DNA of 64,000 nt from Sphingosinicellaceae bacterium (GCA_019285715.1 CP079108.1:558001-622000); one strand, 5' to 3'; numbered from the stretch's first letter, positions 16,960 through 27,781 are shown. Translations and numbers: made by a program. The notes: generated from the letters alone by a model not told the origin.

Positions 16960-18399
16960 ATGCGCGATTACCTGAAGTTCTACATCGACGGCGCGTGGGT
17001 CGACCCGGTCGCCGGGGCCCGCCAGCTCGACGTCATCAACCCCGCCACCGAAGCCGTCGCGGGGCGCATCAGCCTCGGCGGTGCCGCCGACGTCGACGCC
17101 GCGGTAAAGGCCGCCCGGCGCGCCTTCGAGAGCTTCAGCGTGTTCACCCGAGAGCAGCGCCTCGAGTTGATGCAGAACGTCGTCGCGGAATACCAGAAGC
17201 GCTACAACGACGTCGCCTCGGCCGTCACCGAGGAGATGGGCGCGCCGGTGTGGCTGGCGACGCAGGCCCACGCCGCGATCGGCATCGGCCACCTGATGAC
17301 CGGCATCGAGGTCCTGAAGACCTACAGCTTCGAGGAGTTGCACGGCACGACGATGATCGCCAAGGAGCCGGTCGGCGTCTGCGCTTTCATCACGCCGTGG
17401 AACTGGCCGATCAACCAGATCGCCTGCAAGGTCGTGCCGGCGCTGGCGACCGGTTGCACGATGATCCTGAAGCCGTCGGAGATCGCGCCGTTCTCGGCGC
17501 AGGTGTGGACCGAGATCATGCACGCGGCCGGCGTGCCCGCAGGCGTCTTCAACCTCGTCAACGGCGACGGCCCGACGGTCGGCGCGGCGCTGTCGTCGCA
17601 TCCCGGCGTCGACATGGTCAGCTTCACCGGCTCGACCCGCGCCGGCATCGAAGTGGCGCGCAACGCCGCCCCGACCGTCAAGCGCGTCGCCCAGGAACTC
17701 GGCGGCAAGTCGCCGAACATCGTCCTCGACGACGCCGACCTGCAGACCGCGGTGACGTCCGGCGTCCTCCAGATGATGACCAACAGCGGCCAGAGCTGCA
17801 ATGCGCCGAGCCGGATGCTCGTCCCCGCCGCGAAGATGGCGCAGGCCAAGGAGATCGCGCGCGCCGCGGCCGAATCGGTGACCGTCGGCTCGCCCGACGG
17901 CAACGCGAAGATCGGCCCGGTGGTCAGCGAGCTCCAGTGGAACAAGATCCAGGGCCTGATCCAGAAGGGCATCGACGAGGGCGCGACCCTCGTCAGCGGC
18001 GGCACCGGCCGGCCCGAGGGTCTGGAGGTCGGCTATTACGTCAAGCCGACGGTGTTCGCCGACGTCACCAACGAGATGACCATCGCGCGCGAGGAAATCT
18101 TCGGACCCGTCCTGACGATGCTGCCCTACGAAGGCGAGGACGAGGCGGTCCGCATCGGCAACGACACGGTCTACGGTCTTGCGGGCTACGTCCAGGGCGA
18201 GCTCGTCCACGCTCGCGAAGTCGCCCGCAAGCTGCGCGTCGGGCAGGTCTTCATCAACGGTGCGCCCGGTGACATGAACGCCCCGTTCGGCGGCTACAAG
18301 CAGTCGGGCAACGGTCGCGAATGGGGTGCCCACGCGTTTGCCGAGTTCCTCGAGACCAAGTCGATGCTCGGCTACGAGGTCAAGCAAGCCGCGGAGTAG
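16960..18399 (+). CDS. NAD(P)-dependent aldehyde dehydrogenase
   Basis: 479 residues. Oxidises aldehydes to acids. Seen: TPWNWPINQIACK (substrate/cofactor entry), the Rossmann FTGSTRAGIEVAR, the general-base Glu in QELGGKSPNIV, the catalytic Cys in NSGQSCNAPSRM and the C-terminal EEIFGPVLTMLPY. The QSCNAPSRM context is less common than QxCTA and fits a broad ALDH subgroup without a fixed substrate. The ATG at 16960 has GGGAG 9 bases upstream; an ATG-less leader from 16918 is rejected. A large palindromic repeat follows, then a DUF1330 gene. Confidence 0.93.
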   Translation: MRDYLKFYIDGAWVDPVAGARQLDVINPATEAVAGRISLGGAADVDAAVKAARRAFESFSVFTREQRLELMQNVVAEYQKRYNDVASAVTEEMGAPVWLATQAHAAIGIGHLMTGIEVLKTYSFEELHGTTMIAKEPVGVCAFITPWNWPINQIACKVVPALATGCTMILKPSEIAPFSAQVWTEIMHAAGVPAGVFNLVNGDGPTVGAALSSHPGVDMVSFTGSTRAGIEVARNAAPTVKRVAQELGGKSPNIVLDDADLQTAVTSGVLQMMTNSGQSCNAPSRMLVPAAKMAQAKEIARAAAESVTVGSPDGNAKIGPVVSELQWNKIQGLIQKGIDEGATLVSGGTGRPEGLEVGYYVKPTVFADVTNEMTIAREEIFGPVLTMLPYEGEDEAVRIGNDTVYGLAGYVQGELVHAREVARKLRVGQVFINGAPGDMNAPFGGYKQSGNGREWGAHAFAEFLETKSMLGYEVKQAAE

Positions 18400-18402
18400 C
18401 AT

Positions 18403-18548
18403 CTACCCTCCCCCCTCGGGGGGAGGGACAGGTCGCGTCTTCGCGACCAGGGAGAGGGGCCGGGAGCCGCTCACCCGGAGGATCCCCTCCCTCTCCCTCT
18501 CCCTGGCTGCAAGCGCAGCCGTCCCTCCCCCTCAAGGGGGGAGGGTAG
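18403..18548. repeat. Long palindromic repeat (146 bp, third family)
   Basis: Arms of 27-28 bases at 18403-18429 and 18521-18548 are inverted copies with about two differences; each arm is itself nearly self-complementary (ccctccccc and ggggaggg). A second nested pair of agggagagg/cctctccct blocks lies inside. It fills the gap between the ALDH and DUF1330 genes. GC-rich elements of this look are common in alphaproteobacterial intergenic DNA. Only one copy is in this window. Confidence 0.82.
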
Positions 18549-18564
18549 CAAGAAGGAAGATCGT

Positions 18565-18852
18565 ATGACCGCCTATATCGTTTTTACGCGCGAGCGCCTT
18601 CGCGACAAGACCGAGTTCGACGCCTACGGGGCCGTTGCCGGCGGCACGCTGGCCGGGCATCCGGGCAAGCCGCTCGCCTTCTACGGCACCAACGAGACGC
18701 TCGAGGGCGCGCCGATCGAAGGCGCGGTGATCGTCGAGTTCCCGACCATGGCCGAGGCGAAGGCCTGGTATGAAAGCCCCGACTACCAGGCCGCGGTCCC
18801 CCACCGTTGGGCCGGCGCCGACTACCGGGTGTTTATCACCGAGGGGATGTAG
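18565..18852 (+). CDS. DUF1330 family protein
   Basis: 95-residue ferredoxin-like (dimeric alpha/beta barrel) protein of unknown function. Hallmarks: AYIVFTRERLRDKTEFDAYG, the KPLAFYG turn, VIVEFPTMAEAKAWYESPDYQ (typical DUF1330 core) and a short end. GAAGGA lies 6 bases before the ATG. Its stop TAG shares one base with the GTG of the next gene, so it is probably co-translated with the nitronate monooxygenase-like gene. Confidence 0.9.
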   Translation: MTAYIVFTRERLRDKTEFDAYGAVAGGTLAGHPGKPLAFYGTNETLEGAPIEGAVIVEFPTMAEAKAWYESPDYQAAVPHRWAGADYRVFITEGM

Positions 18853-19814
18853 TGGGCCTGCGCACCCCGATCTGCGACCTGCTCGGGGTCGAGCATCCGA
18901 TCCTCCTCGCCGGCATGGGCGGGGTCTCGTACGCCGAGGTCTGCGCCGCGGTCAGCGAGGCCGGCGGCTTCGGCTCGCTCGGCATGGCGGGGCTCGGGCC
19001 CGACCGCATCCGCCAGCAGATGCGGCGCGTCCGTGAGCTGACCGACAAGCCGTTCGGAGTCGATCTCCTGACGGCGCAGCCCGAGACGCTGACCGACGCC
19101 GTCGATGTGATCATCGAGGAGGGCGCCAAGGCCTTCATCGCCGGACTCGGCGTGCCGGTGGCGATCGTCGACCAGCTTAGGCAGGCGGGCGTTATCGTGA
19201 TGTGCATGGCGGGCAATGTCCGCCACGCCGTCAAGGCGGTCGAGGCGGGCTGCGATGTCGTCATCGCGCAGGGCACCGAGGCCGGCGGCCACACCGGCTC
19301 GGTCGCCTCGGTGGCGCTGTGGCCGCAGGTCGTCGATGCGGTCGACGTGCCGGTGATCGCGGCGGGCGGGCTGTTCGACGGGCGCGGCCTTGCAGCTGCG
19401 CTGGCGTTCGGTTGCCAGGGCGTCTGGATGGGCACGCGGTTCATCGCCAGCGACGAGGCGCATGCGGGGCAAGCCTACAAGGACGCGATCGTCGCGATGT
19501 CGGAGAGCGACACGGTGATCAGCCGCGCCTTCACCGGCAAGACGCTGCGCGCCATCGCCAACGCCACCACCAGGGAGTGGGAGGGCAAGCCGACGCTGCC
19601 GTTCATGGCGCAGGTCGCGAATTCGGTGCGCAACAACCTGCTCGGGCCGATCTCGGGGATCATGGAGGTCGACGCCGACACCCAGTGCCTCGCGGCGGGC
19701 CAGGGCGGCGGCGCGATCACCGAGGTGCTGAGCTGCGCCGAGATCGTGCGGCGGACGATGGCGCAGGCCGAGGCGACGATCGAGCGAATGGGCGCGCGGC
19801 TAGGCCGGGGCTGA
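18852..19814 (+). CDS. Nitronate monooxygenase / FMN-dependent dioxygenase-like protein
   Basis: 320 residues of the NMO TIM-barrel family, which oxidises alkyl nitronates using FMN. Motifs: HPILLAGMGGVSYAEVCAAVSEAGGFG (FMN phosphate and flavin side), the GTEAGGHTG loop, PVIAAGGLFDGRGLAAALAFG and GVWMGTRF. It starts at GTG 18852 (TAGTG junction, GAGGGG just upstream). The end overlaps the convergent sulP gene by 15 bases. Many members have other oxidase or reductase activities, so substrate is not claimed. Confidence 0.9.
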   Translation: MGLRTPICDLLGVEHPILLAGMGGVSYAEVCAAVSEAGGFGSLGMAGLGPDRIRQQMRRVRELTDKPFGVDLLTAQPETLTDAVDVIIEEGAKAFIAGLGVPVAIVDQLRQAGVIVMCMAGNVRHAVKAVEAGCDVVIAQGTEAGGHTGSVASVALWPQVVDAVDVPVIAAGGLFDGRGLAAALAFGCQGVWMGTRFIASDEAHAGQAYKDAIVAMSESDTVISRAFTGKTLRAIANATTREWEGKPTLPFMAQVANSVRNNLLGPISGIMEVDADTQCLAAGQGGGAITEVLSCAEIVRRTMAQAEATIERMGARLGRG

Positions 19815-21056
19815 GACCCGCTTCAGCAGCCACGCCAGCGCAACGCCGACGCCGATCGCGACCGTCAGGTCGACGAGCACGGTCAGCAGGAAGGTGACGA
19901 GCAGCACCGCAGCATCGCCGCGCGGCGCCTTGGGCAGCGCGGCGAAACGGTGCGCCTCGCTCATCCCCCAGGCGACGACGAGCAGCACCGCGGCCAGCGC
20001 CGCCATCGGGACGTAGGCCATCAGGCCCCCCGCCAGCCCCATGAAGGCGAGCAGGAACACGGCGTGGAGAATGCCGGCAACCGGGGTCCGGCCGCCGCTG
20101 CGGACATTCGTCGCCGTCCGGGCGATCGCGCCGGTCGCGGGCAGGCCGCCGAACAGCGCCGAGCCGAGGTTGGCGACGCCCATGCCGACGAGTTCCTGGT
20201 TCGAGCGGTGGTTGAACCCGGTCATGCCGTCGGCAACGACCGCCGAGAGCAGCGCCTCGATACCGGCGAGAAAGGCGATGACCAGCGCCGATGGCAACAG
20301 CTCGATCACGCGGGCGACGGTGACGACGGGCAGCGCCGGCATCGGCAGGCCGGTGGGGAGCGCCGGGAAGCGCGAGCCGATGGTGTCGACCGGCAGGCCG
20401 AGTGCTGCGACCGCGACCGCCGCGGCGACGACTGCGACCAGTGTCGCCGGCCCCTTCGGTACGATGCGCCGCACCAGCAGGATCAGCGCCAGCGCCGCCG
20501 CGCCGACGGCCAGCGCCGCCGGGTTGATGCTGCCGAGCGCCGCCGCATAGGCGCGCCACTTGGGGACGAAGTCGGCGGGAACCGACGCCATGTGCAGCCC
20601 GAGGAAGTCGCGGACCTGGCTCGACGCGATGATCACCGCGATCCCCGCTGTGAAGCCGGTGACCACGGGCTGGGGCACGAAGCGGATATAGCGCCCCAGC
20701 CCCGCGAACCCCGCGACGATCAGGATCAGTCCCGCCAGCAGCGTCGCGATGACCAGGCCGTCGTAACCATGCGCCGCGATCACCCCGAAGACGACGACCA
20801 CGAACGCGCCGGTCGGGCCGCCGATCTGGACCCGCGAGCCGCCCAGCAGCGAGATCAGGAAGCCGGCGACGACGGCGGTGACCAGGCCCTTGTCGGGCGA
20901 GGCGCCGCTGGCGATCCCGAGCGCCATCGCCAGCGGCAGGGCGACGATGGCGACGGTCAGCCCCGCGACCGCATCGGCGCGCAGGTCGCCGAGACGGTAG
21001 CCCGCACGCAGCACGGTCCACAGCTTCGGCGTGAATTGCAGGGCGCGATCGGTCAT
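19800..21056 (-). CDS. SulP-family anion transporter lacking a STAS domain
   Basis: Inner membrane permease for sulfate, bicarbonate or dicarboxylate-type anions. 418 residues. RLGDLRADAVAGLTVAIVALPLAMALGIASGASPDKGLVTA is the family N-terminus, then SRVQIGGPTGAF, NQELVGMGVANLGSALFGGLPATGAIART (second conserved block). Most SulP proteins run to 500-600 residues with a C-terminal STAS domain; this one stops right after the last helix. The ATG at 21056 is preferred to the 21077 start because it begins MTDRALQFTPKLW. Ends convergent with the NMO gene. Confidence 0.92.
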   Translation of the reverse strand: MTDRALQFTPKLWTVLRAGYRLGDLRADAVAGLTVAIVALPLAMALGIASGASPDKGLVTAVVAGFLISLLGGSRVQIGGPTGAFVVVVFGVIAAHGYDGLVIATLLAGLILIVAGFAGLGRYIRFVPQPVVTGFTAGIAVIIASSQVRDFLGLHMASVPADFVPKWRAYAAALGSINPAALAVGAAALALILLVRRIVPKGPATLVAVVAAAVAVAALGLPVDTIGSRFPALPTGLPMPALPVVTVARVIELLPSALVIAFLAGIEALLSAVVADGMTGFNHRSNQELVGMGVANLGSALFGGLPATGAIARTATNVRSGGRTPVAGILHAVFLLAFMGLAGGLMAYVPMAALAAVLLVVAWGMSEAHRFAALPKAPRGDAAVLLVTFLLTVLVDLTVAIGVGVALAWLLKRVSAPA

Positions 21057-21127
21057 CGCAGCCGGTCTGGGCCGCAATCATGGCCGAATTGTCCCGGAGG
21101 CAGGCGGCGGGTGCTGTTGCGCCCCCG

Positions 21128-21216
21128 TTGTCATCCCGGGCTTGACCCGGGACCCAGCTAACGCCGTGCTCGGACTTCGGAAGAAGCTGGGTCCCGGGTC
21201 AAGCCCGGGATGACAA
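21128..21216. repeat. Palindromic intergenic repeat, 88-bp family (copy 1)
   Basis: Perfect 32-base inverted arms at 21128-21159 and 21185-21216, each containing cccgggcttgacccggg. The 25-base spacer contains gctcggacttcgg, which recurs in the copy at 29774 and, diverged, at 33646. It lies between the sulP start and the GFA gene end. Confidence 0.92.
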
Positions 21217-21257
21217 TAGGCCAGCGCCCCCTCACGCCGATGGGGCCAGCGCCGCTC

Positions 21258-21680
21258 TCACTCCGGCACGCTCTCCCCCGAACCCCCAAGCTCCGCCGGG
21301 AAATCCTTCAACTTCGGCAGCCCGTCGCGCATCGGCAGCACAGTCTCGGCGTAGTTGACGTGGACGCCCGGGACAAAGGCCAGTTCGGGGATCGTCGCGG
21401 CGAACACGTCGACGAGGCCGAGCGGCGGGTGGTTGGTCATCAGGTGGCCGCCGCACAGGCTGCAGAACTTGCGCTGGCTCAGCGGCGACGCGGAATAGGT
21501 CGCGACGTGCCCGGCACCGGCGACGACGACGACCGCCGCAGGCTTCCACAGGCTGAACGCGTTGACCGGGCTGCCCGACCATAATCGGCACGACGCGCAG
21601 TGGCAGTAACCCATGCCCTCGGGCTCGCCGCTGACCTCGATCTCGACCGCCCCGCAGAAACATTTGCCGTGAAGTGTCAT
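21258..21680 (-). CDS. GFA-family zinc protein
   Basis: 140 residues of the GFA/CENP-V fold, the family named after glutathione-dependent formaldehyde-activating enzyme. Zinc ligands: CFCGAVEIE, CHCASCR and CSLCGGH. The ATG at 21680 begins MTLHGKCF, right before the first ligand pair. Biochemical role of most GFA proteins, including this one, is unknown. It stands alone, after a palindromic repeat. Confidence 0.92.
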   Translation of the reverse strand: MTLHGKCFCGAVEIEVSGEPEGMGYCHCASCRLWSGSPVNAFSLWKPAAVVVVAGAGHVATYSASPLSQRKFCSLCGGHLMTNHPPLGLVDVFAATIPELAFVPGVHVNYAETVLPMRDGLPKLKDFPAELGGSGESVPE

Positions 21681-21865
21681 CGCAGTTTTCTCCGTCACCC
21701 GATCGACGACGATAGCGGCTGCAACGCTATCGGCATTGGACAGAAGCGACAAGGACGACCCGCCGGCATGCCGGCAGGGCATCACACTCAGATCACCTAA
21801 GCCGTCGAAATTGCTTAACGTTTAATGTGCAAACCCCGTATAAGCGTAAACATCGTACAGTTCGG

Positions 21866-22405
21866 TCAGGCCTTCGTTGCCGGCCTCGCGACCATCGACG
21901 GCGCGAGCCGCGCCGCCTCGCTGGGCGTCGTCTCGGGCGACGGCAGGCCTGCATCGACTCCGCCCGCCGCGGCCCGGTGGATCGCCTTGCGGATGCGCGG
22001 GTAGGTGCCGCACCGGCACAGGTTGGTGATCGCGGCGTCGATCTGCGCGTCGCTCGGGTGCTTGTTGACCTTGAGCAGCGCCGCCACCGCCATGATCATC
22101 CCCGACTGGCAATAGCCGCACTGCGGTACGGCTTCCGCGATCCATGCCTGCTGGACCGGATGCGAGCGATCGTCGGCGAGGCCCTCGATGGTAGTGACGA
22201 AGCTGCCCTCGATGTCGCCGATCGCGACCTGGCAGCTGCGCTGTGCAACGCCGTCGACGTGGACCGTGCAGGCGCCGCACAGCCCGGCCCCGCAGCCGAA
22301 CTTGGTGCCGGTCAGGTTCGATGCGTCCCGCAGCGCCCACAGCAGCGGCGTCGACGGCGGCATCAGGTACTGGACGGGGTTGCCGTTGACGGTGAACTTG
22401 GTCAT
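21866..22405 (-). CDS. [2Fe-2S] subunit of a molybdenum hydroxylase (IorA-like), orphan
   Basis: 179 residues. Small electron-transfer subunit of xanthine-oxidase-type molybdoenzymes such as isoquinoline 1-oxidoreductase. The plant-type cluster is [16 protein letters not shown] plus a following Cys (RSC), and the second cluster has CGYCQSGM and [15 protein letters not shown]-terminal tail of about 30 residues is Ala/Pro-rich. The large Mo-binding subunit that normally follows is not in this window on either side. Start ATG at 22405; 31 bases separate it from the divergent crotonase gene. Confidence 0.92.
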   Translation of the reverse strand: MTKFTVNGNPVQYLMPPSTPLLWALRDASNLTGTKFGCGAGLCGACTVHVDGVAQRSCQVAIGDIEGSFVTTIEGLADDRSHPVQQAWIAEAVPQCGYCQSGMIMAVAALLKVNKHPSDAQIDAAITNLCRCGTYPRIRKAIHRAAAGGVDAGLPSPETTPSEAARLAPSMVARPATKA

Positions 22406-22436
22406 GCCGGGAACAGATAGCCGAGGAACGACGCGC

Positions 22437-23255
22437 ATGGAACTGACGACGCTGACGCTCGAAGTCGCCGATGCCGTGGCGACCGTGACGATGATCCGCC
22501 CGCAGGCGCTCAACACCATGAACAAGGAATTCTGGACCGAGCTGATCGAGGTCTTCGCCGTCATCGACGCCGACCCGAGCGTCCGCGCCGTCGTCATCGC
22601 GTCGACCGGCAGGCACTTCACCGCGGGCCTCGACCTGCAATGGGCGGGCGCGACGCTCGGCGGTCCTCCCGGCGACGCGGGCCGGGCCCGCGAGGCCTTC
22701 CGCCGCCACACCCACGACATGCAGGACACCTTCAGCGTCGTCGACCGCTGCCGGGTGCCGGTGATCGCCGTGGTCCAGGGCGGCTGCATCGGCGGCGGCG
22801 TCGACTTCGTCACCGCCTGCGACATGCGGATCGGCACCGCCGACTGCTTCTTCACGGTGCAGGAGATCAACATCGCCATCGTCGCCGACGTCGGCACGCT
22901 GCAGCGCATCCCGCACCTGCTGCCGCAGGGCATCGTCCGCGAGCTTGCCTACACCGGGCGGCGCTTTCCGGCGGAGGAGGCGAAGGCGCACGGCTTCCTC
23001 AACCGTGTCGAGCCCGACCATGCGGCGGCGCTGGCCAGCGCGCGCTCGCTCGCCCTCGAGATCGCTGCCAAGTCGCCGCTGGCGATGACGGGCGTAAAGG
23101 CGGTACTCAACTACGGTCGCGACCATTCGATCGCCGACGGACTCGAATATGTCGCGCTCTGGAACGCGGCGATGTTGCAGGGTGAGGACGTGCCTGCAGC
23201 GGTCGGCGCACAGATGCGCAAGGAAAGCGCACGCTTCGCCGATCTGAAGGCATGA
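22437..23255 (+). CDS. Crotonase-family enzyme, likely dienoyl-CoA isomerase
   Basis: 272 residues. [10 protein letters not shown] (oxyanion hole 1), [17 protein letters not shown] (oxyanion hole 2) and the block [17 protein letters not shown] are present. The latter, with its acidic residues, matches the active site of delta3,5-delta2,4-dienoyl-CoA isomerases (ECH1 type), which shift double bonds during breakdown of unsaturated fatty acids. A plain enoyl-CoA hydratase is the alternative. GAGGAA lies about 8 bases before the ATG. Divergent from the iorA-like gene. Confidence 0.88.
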   Translation: MELTTLTLEVADAVATVTMIRPQALNTMNKEFWTELIEVFAVIDADPSVRAVVIASTGRHFTAGLDLQWAGATLGGPPGDAGRAREAFRRHTHDMQDTFSVVDRCRVPVIAVVQGGCIGGGVDFVTACDMRIGTADCFFTVQEINIAIVADVGTLQRIPHLLPQGIVRELAYTGRRFPAEEAKAHGFLNRVEPDHAAALASARSLALEIAAKSPLAMTGVKAVLNYGRDHSIADGLEYVALWNAAMLQGEDVPAAVGAQMRKESARFADLKA

Positions 23256-23287
23256 GTCATTTGCCTCGTGTGCGACCGCTTGCGCGC

Positions 23288-23316
23288 TTGTCGCACTGCA
23301 CCACGGCGCATATAAG
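23288..23316 (+). promoter_or_regulatory. Candidate sigma-70 promoter of the cox operon
   Basis: TTGTCG (23288-23293) and TATAAG (23311-23316) are separated by exactly 17 bases, and lie 52 bases before coxB. This fits a housekeeping promoter for coxB and the genes behind it. Not tested. Confidence 0.55.
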
Positions 23317-23367
23317 CCCCCGCAACGTCGACCGCCGCCGGCATTCCCGTCGCTACCTGAGGGCCTG

Positions 23368-24462
23368 ATGAACCGACTGAGGCTTGCCTGTTCTGCCCTG
23401 CTGCTGGCGATGACGCCGGTGGGCGCGCTTGCGCAGGTCGCTGCCGCGCCCGTGACTCCGGTCCAGACCGTCGAGGTCCAGCCGGGTGGCCCGGCCGTCA
23501 CCCGCGTTCCTCAGGTTGCCGGCATCGGGCAGCCGACCCCGGGTGCTTGGCAGCTGCAGGCTCCCGAGACGCCGATCGCCGACGAAGCGCATGGCATGGT
23601 GCTCAGCGTGCTCGATCCGCTGATGATCGTGATCTCGGTGTTTGTGCTCGGTCTGCTCGGCTATGTCGTCTTCCGCTTCCGCGCCAGTCGCAACCCGACT
23701 GCGTCGCGGACCAGCCACAACACTGTCGTCGAGGTGATCTGGACGGTCGTGCCGGTCCTGATCCTGGTGTGGATCGCGGTCCCGTCGTTCCGCCTGCTGG
23801 CAAACCAGTACTCGCCGCCCAAGGCCGACCTGACGATCAAGGCGACCGGCCACCAGTGGTACTGGGAGTATGAATACCCGGACCAGGGCAAGTTCAGCTT
23901 CGACTCGATCATGCTGACCAAGGAGGAAGCCGCCAAGGCCGGCTCGCCGTATCAGCTCGATGTCGACAACCGGATCGTCGTGCCCGTCGGCGCGACCGTC
24001 AAGATACTGACGACATCCGCCGACGTCATCCACGCCTTCATGATCCCGAGCTTCTGGGTTCAGATGGACGCCGTGCCGGGCCGCATCAACGAGACCTGGT
24101 TCAAGGCGTTAAAGACCGGCGTGTATTTCGGCCAATGCTACCAGCTCTGTGGCACGCGCCACGCCTTCATGCCGATCGCGGTCGAGGTCGTTTCGAAGGA
24201 CCGCTTCGACGCCTGGGTCGCCGCCAAGCAGAAGGAAAACGGCATCACGCCCGCCGGTGCTGCAAGCGGTGCTGCTCCTGCGCCCGTGGGCAATGCCACT
24301 GCAGAGGCCGCGACGACGCCGACCCCGTCTGATCCGGCGAAGGCTGCTGCTGCCGGCGGCCTGTCGACTCCGGTAACCGAAACCGACTCAACCGCCGCGT
24401 CCGCGCCCGCCAAGGCTGCTGCCGCGACCCCGGCGCCTGCCGCCGCCCCTGCCGCGAAGTAA
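23368..24462 (+). CDS. coxB: Cytochrome c oxidase subunit II
   Basis: CuA-bearing subunit that takes electrons from cytochrome c. 364 residues: signal peptide (LACSALLLAMTPVGALAQ), a Pro/Val-rich lead of about 40 residues, two helices (HGMVLSVLDPLMIVISVFVLG and TVVEVIWTVVPVLILVWIAV), the aromatic WYWEYEYPD patch, and the CuA site with a His in VIHAFM plus C257, C261, H265 and M268 in CYQLCGTRHAFM. After about residue 300 a Thr/Ala/Pro-rich tail of 60 residues extends beyond usual length. First gene of the oxidase operon. Confidence 0.97.
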   Translation: MNRLRLACSALLLAMTPVGALAQVAAAPVTPVQTVEVQPGGPAVTRVPQVAGIGQPTPGAWQLQAPETPIADEAHGMVLSVLDPLMIVISVFVLGLLGYVVFRFRASRNPTASRTSHNTVVEVIWTVVPVLILVWIAVPSFRLLANQYSPPKADLTIKATGHQWYWEYEYPDQGKFSFDSIMLTKEEAAKAGSPYQLDVDNRIVVPVGATVKILTTSADVIHAFMIPSFWVQMDAVPGRINETWFKALKTGVYFGQCYQLCGTRHAFMPIAVEVVSKDRFDAWVAAKQKENGITPAGAASGAAPAPVGNATAEAATTPTPSDPAKAAAAGGLSTPVTETDSTAASAPAKAAAATPAPAAAPAAK

Positions 24463-26145
<1,683 letters not shown>

Positions 26146-26146
26146 C

Positions 26147-27073
26147 ATGACGACGACTGTCCTCCCGGCGCCGACGGAGCTGATCCCGTCGGCGGCCCTC
26201 GCTGATTGGCGCGACTATTTTGCGCTGCTCAAGCCGCGCGTGATGACGCTGGTCGTCTTCAGCGCTGCGTGCGGCCTGCTGGTTGCGCCAGGGCACATCA
26301 ACCCGTTTCTCGGCTTCGTCGCGATCTTGTGCATCGCGGTGGGAGCGGGCGCGGCGGGCGCGCTGAACCAGTGGTACGAAGCCGACATTGACGCGGTGAT
26401 GAAGCGCACCGCCGGCCGCCCGATTCCCGCTGGCAAGGTCTCGCCGCAGGAAGCGCTCTCGTTCGCGGTGGCGCTGGCGGGTGGTTCGGTGATGGTGATG
26501 GGGCTGTCCGTCGGCTGGTTGGCGGCGGGATTGCTCCTCGGCTCGATCCTTTTCTACGCGGTCGTCTATACCGTCTGGCTCAAGCGCCGGACCCCGCAGA
26601 ATATTGTCATCGGCGGTGCGGCTGGGGCGTTTCCGCCGGTGATTGGCTGGGCTGCGGTGACCGGCGATGTGACGCTGATGCCGGTGCTGCTGTTCGCGAT
26701 CATCTTCCTGTGGACGCCGCCGCACTTCTGGAGCCTCGCGCTGTTCATGGAGGCCGACTACTCCAAGGCTGGCGTGCCGATGCTTCCCGTCACTCACGGC
26801 CCCAAGGCGACGCGGACGCAGGTGCTGCTGTATTCGCTGGTTCTGGTGCCCGTGTCGGCGTTGCCGTGGGCGCTCGGTTACACCGGCTGGGTATACGGCG
26901 CGGTCGCGCTCGGCCTCGGCGCTGTCTTTATCGTCGAGGCGTATGTGGTGTCCCGGAGCACGGCGGTCGCCACCGCTGACATGCTCGCCGAAAAGCGCCT
27001 CTTCCGTTTCTCGCTGCTCTACCTGTTTCTCATCTTCGCCGGCCTCGTCGCCGACCACTGGATCCTCACGTGA
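26147..27073 (+). CDS. ctaB: Protoheme IX farnesyltransferase (heme O synthase)
   Basis: Membrane prenyltransferase making heme O, precursor of heme A. 308 residues; [18 protein letters not shown] start, the prenyl-diphosphate site [23 protein letters not shown], and the second Asp-rich/Lys loop [14 protein letters not shown]. About eight helices. ATG one base after the coxA stop. Its TGA overlaps the GTG of coxF. Confidence 0.96.
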   Translation: MTTTVLPAPTELIPSAALADWRDYFALLKPRVMTLVVFSAACGLLVAPGHINPFLGFVAILCIAVGAGAAGALNQWYEADIDAVMKRTAGRPIPAGKVSPQEALSFAVALAGGSVMVMGLSVGWLAAGLLLGSILFYAVVYTVWLKRRTPQNIVIGGAAGAFPPVIGWAAVTGDVTLMPVLLFAIIFLWTPPHFWSLALFMEADYSKAGVPMLPVTHGPKATRTQVLLYSLVLVPVSALPWALGYTGWVYGAVALGLGAVFIVEAYVVSRSTAVATADMLAEKRLFRFSLLYLFLIFAGLVADHWILT

Positions 27074-27195
27074 CGCCGGCCGAGACCCGCGTCTTCATGG
27101 CCAAGCGGCGGTCGCGGAGCATTGCGCTCGGTGTGCTCCTGGGGGCGCTGGCGCTGCTGTTCTTCGGGATCACCATTGTCCGGATGGTCAAGTGA
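27070..27195 (+). CDS. CoxF-like small membrane protein of the oxidase operon
   Basis: A 41-residue protein missed by usual length cut-offs. It starts at GTG 27070, overlapping the ctaB stop as GTGA, and ends at TGA 27195, overlapping the ctaG GTG. Sequence shows a basic N-terminal part (MAKRRSRS) and one helix ([21 protein letters not shown]). Alphaproteobacterial cox operons often have a short coxF between ctaB and ctaG; position and layout match. Homology is inferred from context, not from alignment. Both junctions argue strongly that it is real. Confidence 0.82.
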   Translation: MTPAETRVFMAKRRSRSIALGVLLGALALLFFGITIVRMVK

Positions 27196-27776
27196 GCCTC
27201 GCTGCCGCCAAGCGCCAGACCGCGATCGGCACCGCCGCGATCGCTACGGGAATGATCGCGTTGTCGTTCGCCGCGGTGCCGCTGTACCGCGCTTTCTGCC
27301 AGGCGACTGGTTTTGCCGGGACGACTCAGCGTGCCGAAGCGAGCGCGCTGCCGAACCAGACGGCGCTCACCGGCCGCACCATCAAGATCCGCTTCGACGC
27401 CAACACGTCGGCTGGGATGCCGTGGCAGTTCGCGCCCGAGGTGACCGACGTGCCGGTCAAGATCGGCGAGCGCAAGCTGGCGTTCTTCAAGGCCACGAAC
27501 ATCAGCGCTGCGCCGGTCACGGGTCGTGCCACCTATAATGTGTCTCCCGACGTTGCTGGCAAATACTTCAAGAAGATCCAGTGCTTCTGCTTCAACGAGC
27601 AGACGCTCAAGGCCGGCGAGACGGTCGAGATGCCAGTGACGTATTTCGTCGATCCGGCGATCCTCGACGACCCGATCGCCAAGCGCATCGACGAGATTAC
27701 CCTCAGCTACACTTTCTACCCGGTGGACGAGCGCGACCGGACGCAGGTAGAGAGCAATTCGAAGACACAGGGCTAA
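27192..27776 (+). CDS. ctaG: Cytochrome c oxidase assembly protein CtaG/Cox11
   Basis: Copper chaperone that delivers CuB to subunit I. 194 residues from GTG 27192 (GTGA overlap). One N-terminal helix (TAIGTAAIATGMIALSFAAVP), then the LYRAFCQATGFAGTTQ signature, and the copper site IQCFCFNEQTL (CFCF). The domain lies in the periplasm. Upstream coxF and downstream coxC confirm its role. Confidence 0.96.
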   Translation: MSLAAAKRQTAIGTAAIATGMIALSFAAVPLYRAFCQATGFAGTTQRAEASALPNQTALTGRTIKIRFDANTSAGMPWQFAPEVTDVPVKIGERKLAFFKATNISAAPVTGRATYNVSPDVAGKYFKKIQCFCFNEQTLKAGETVEMPVTYFVDPAILDDPIAKRIDEITLSYTFYPVDERDRTQVESNSKTQG

Positions 27777-27781
27777 GACCA

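Noticed and set aside
16921-18402. Minus-strand open frame of 493 codons opposite the aldehyde dehydrogenase
   Set aside because: Mirror of the ALDH reading frame; no recognisable domain.
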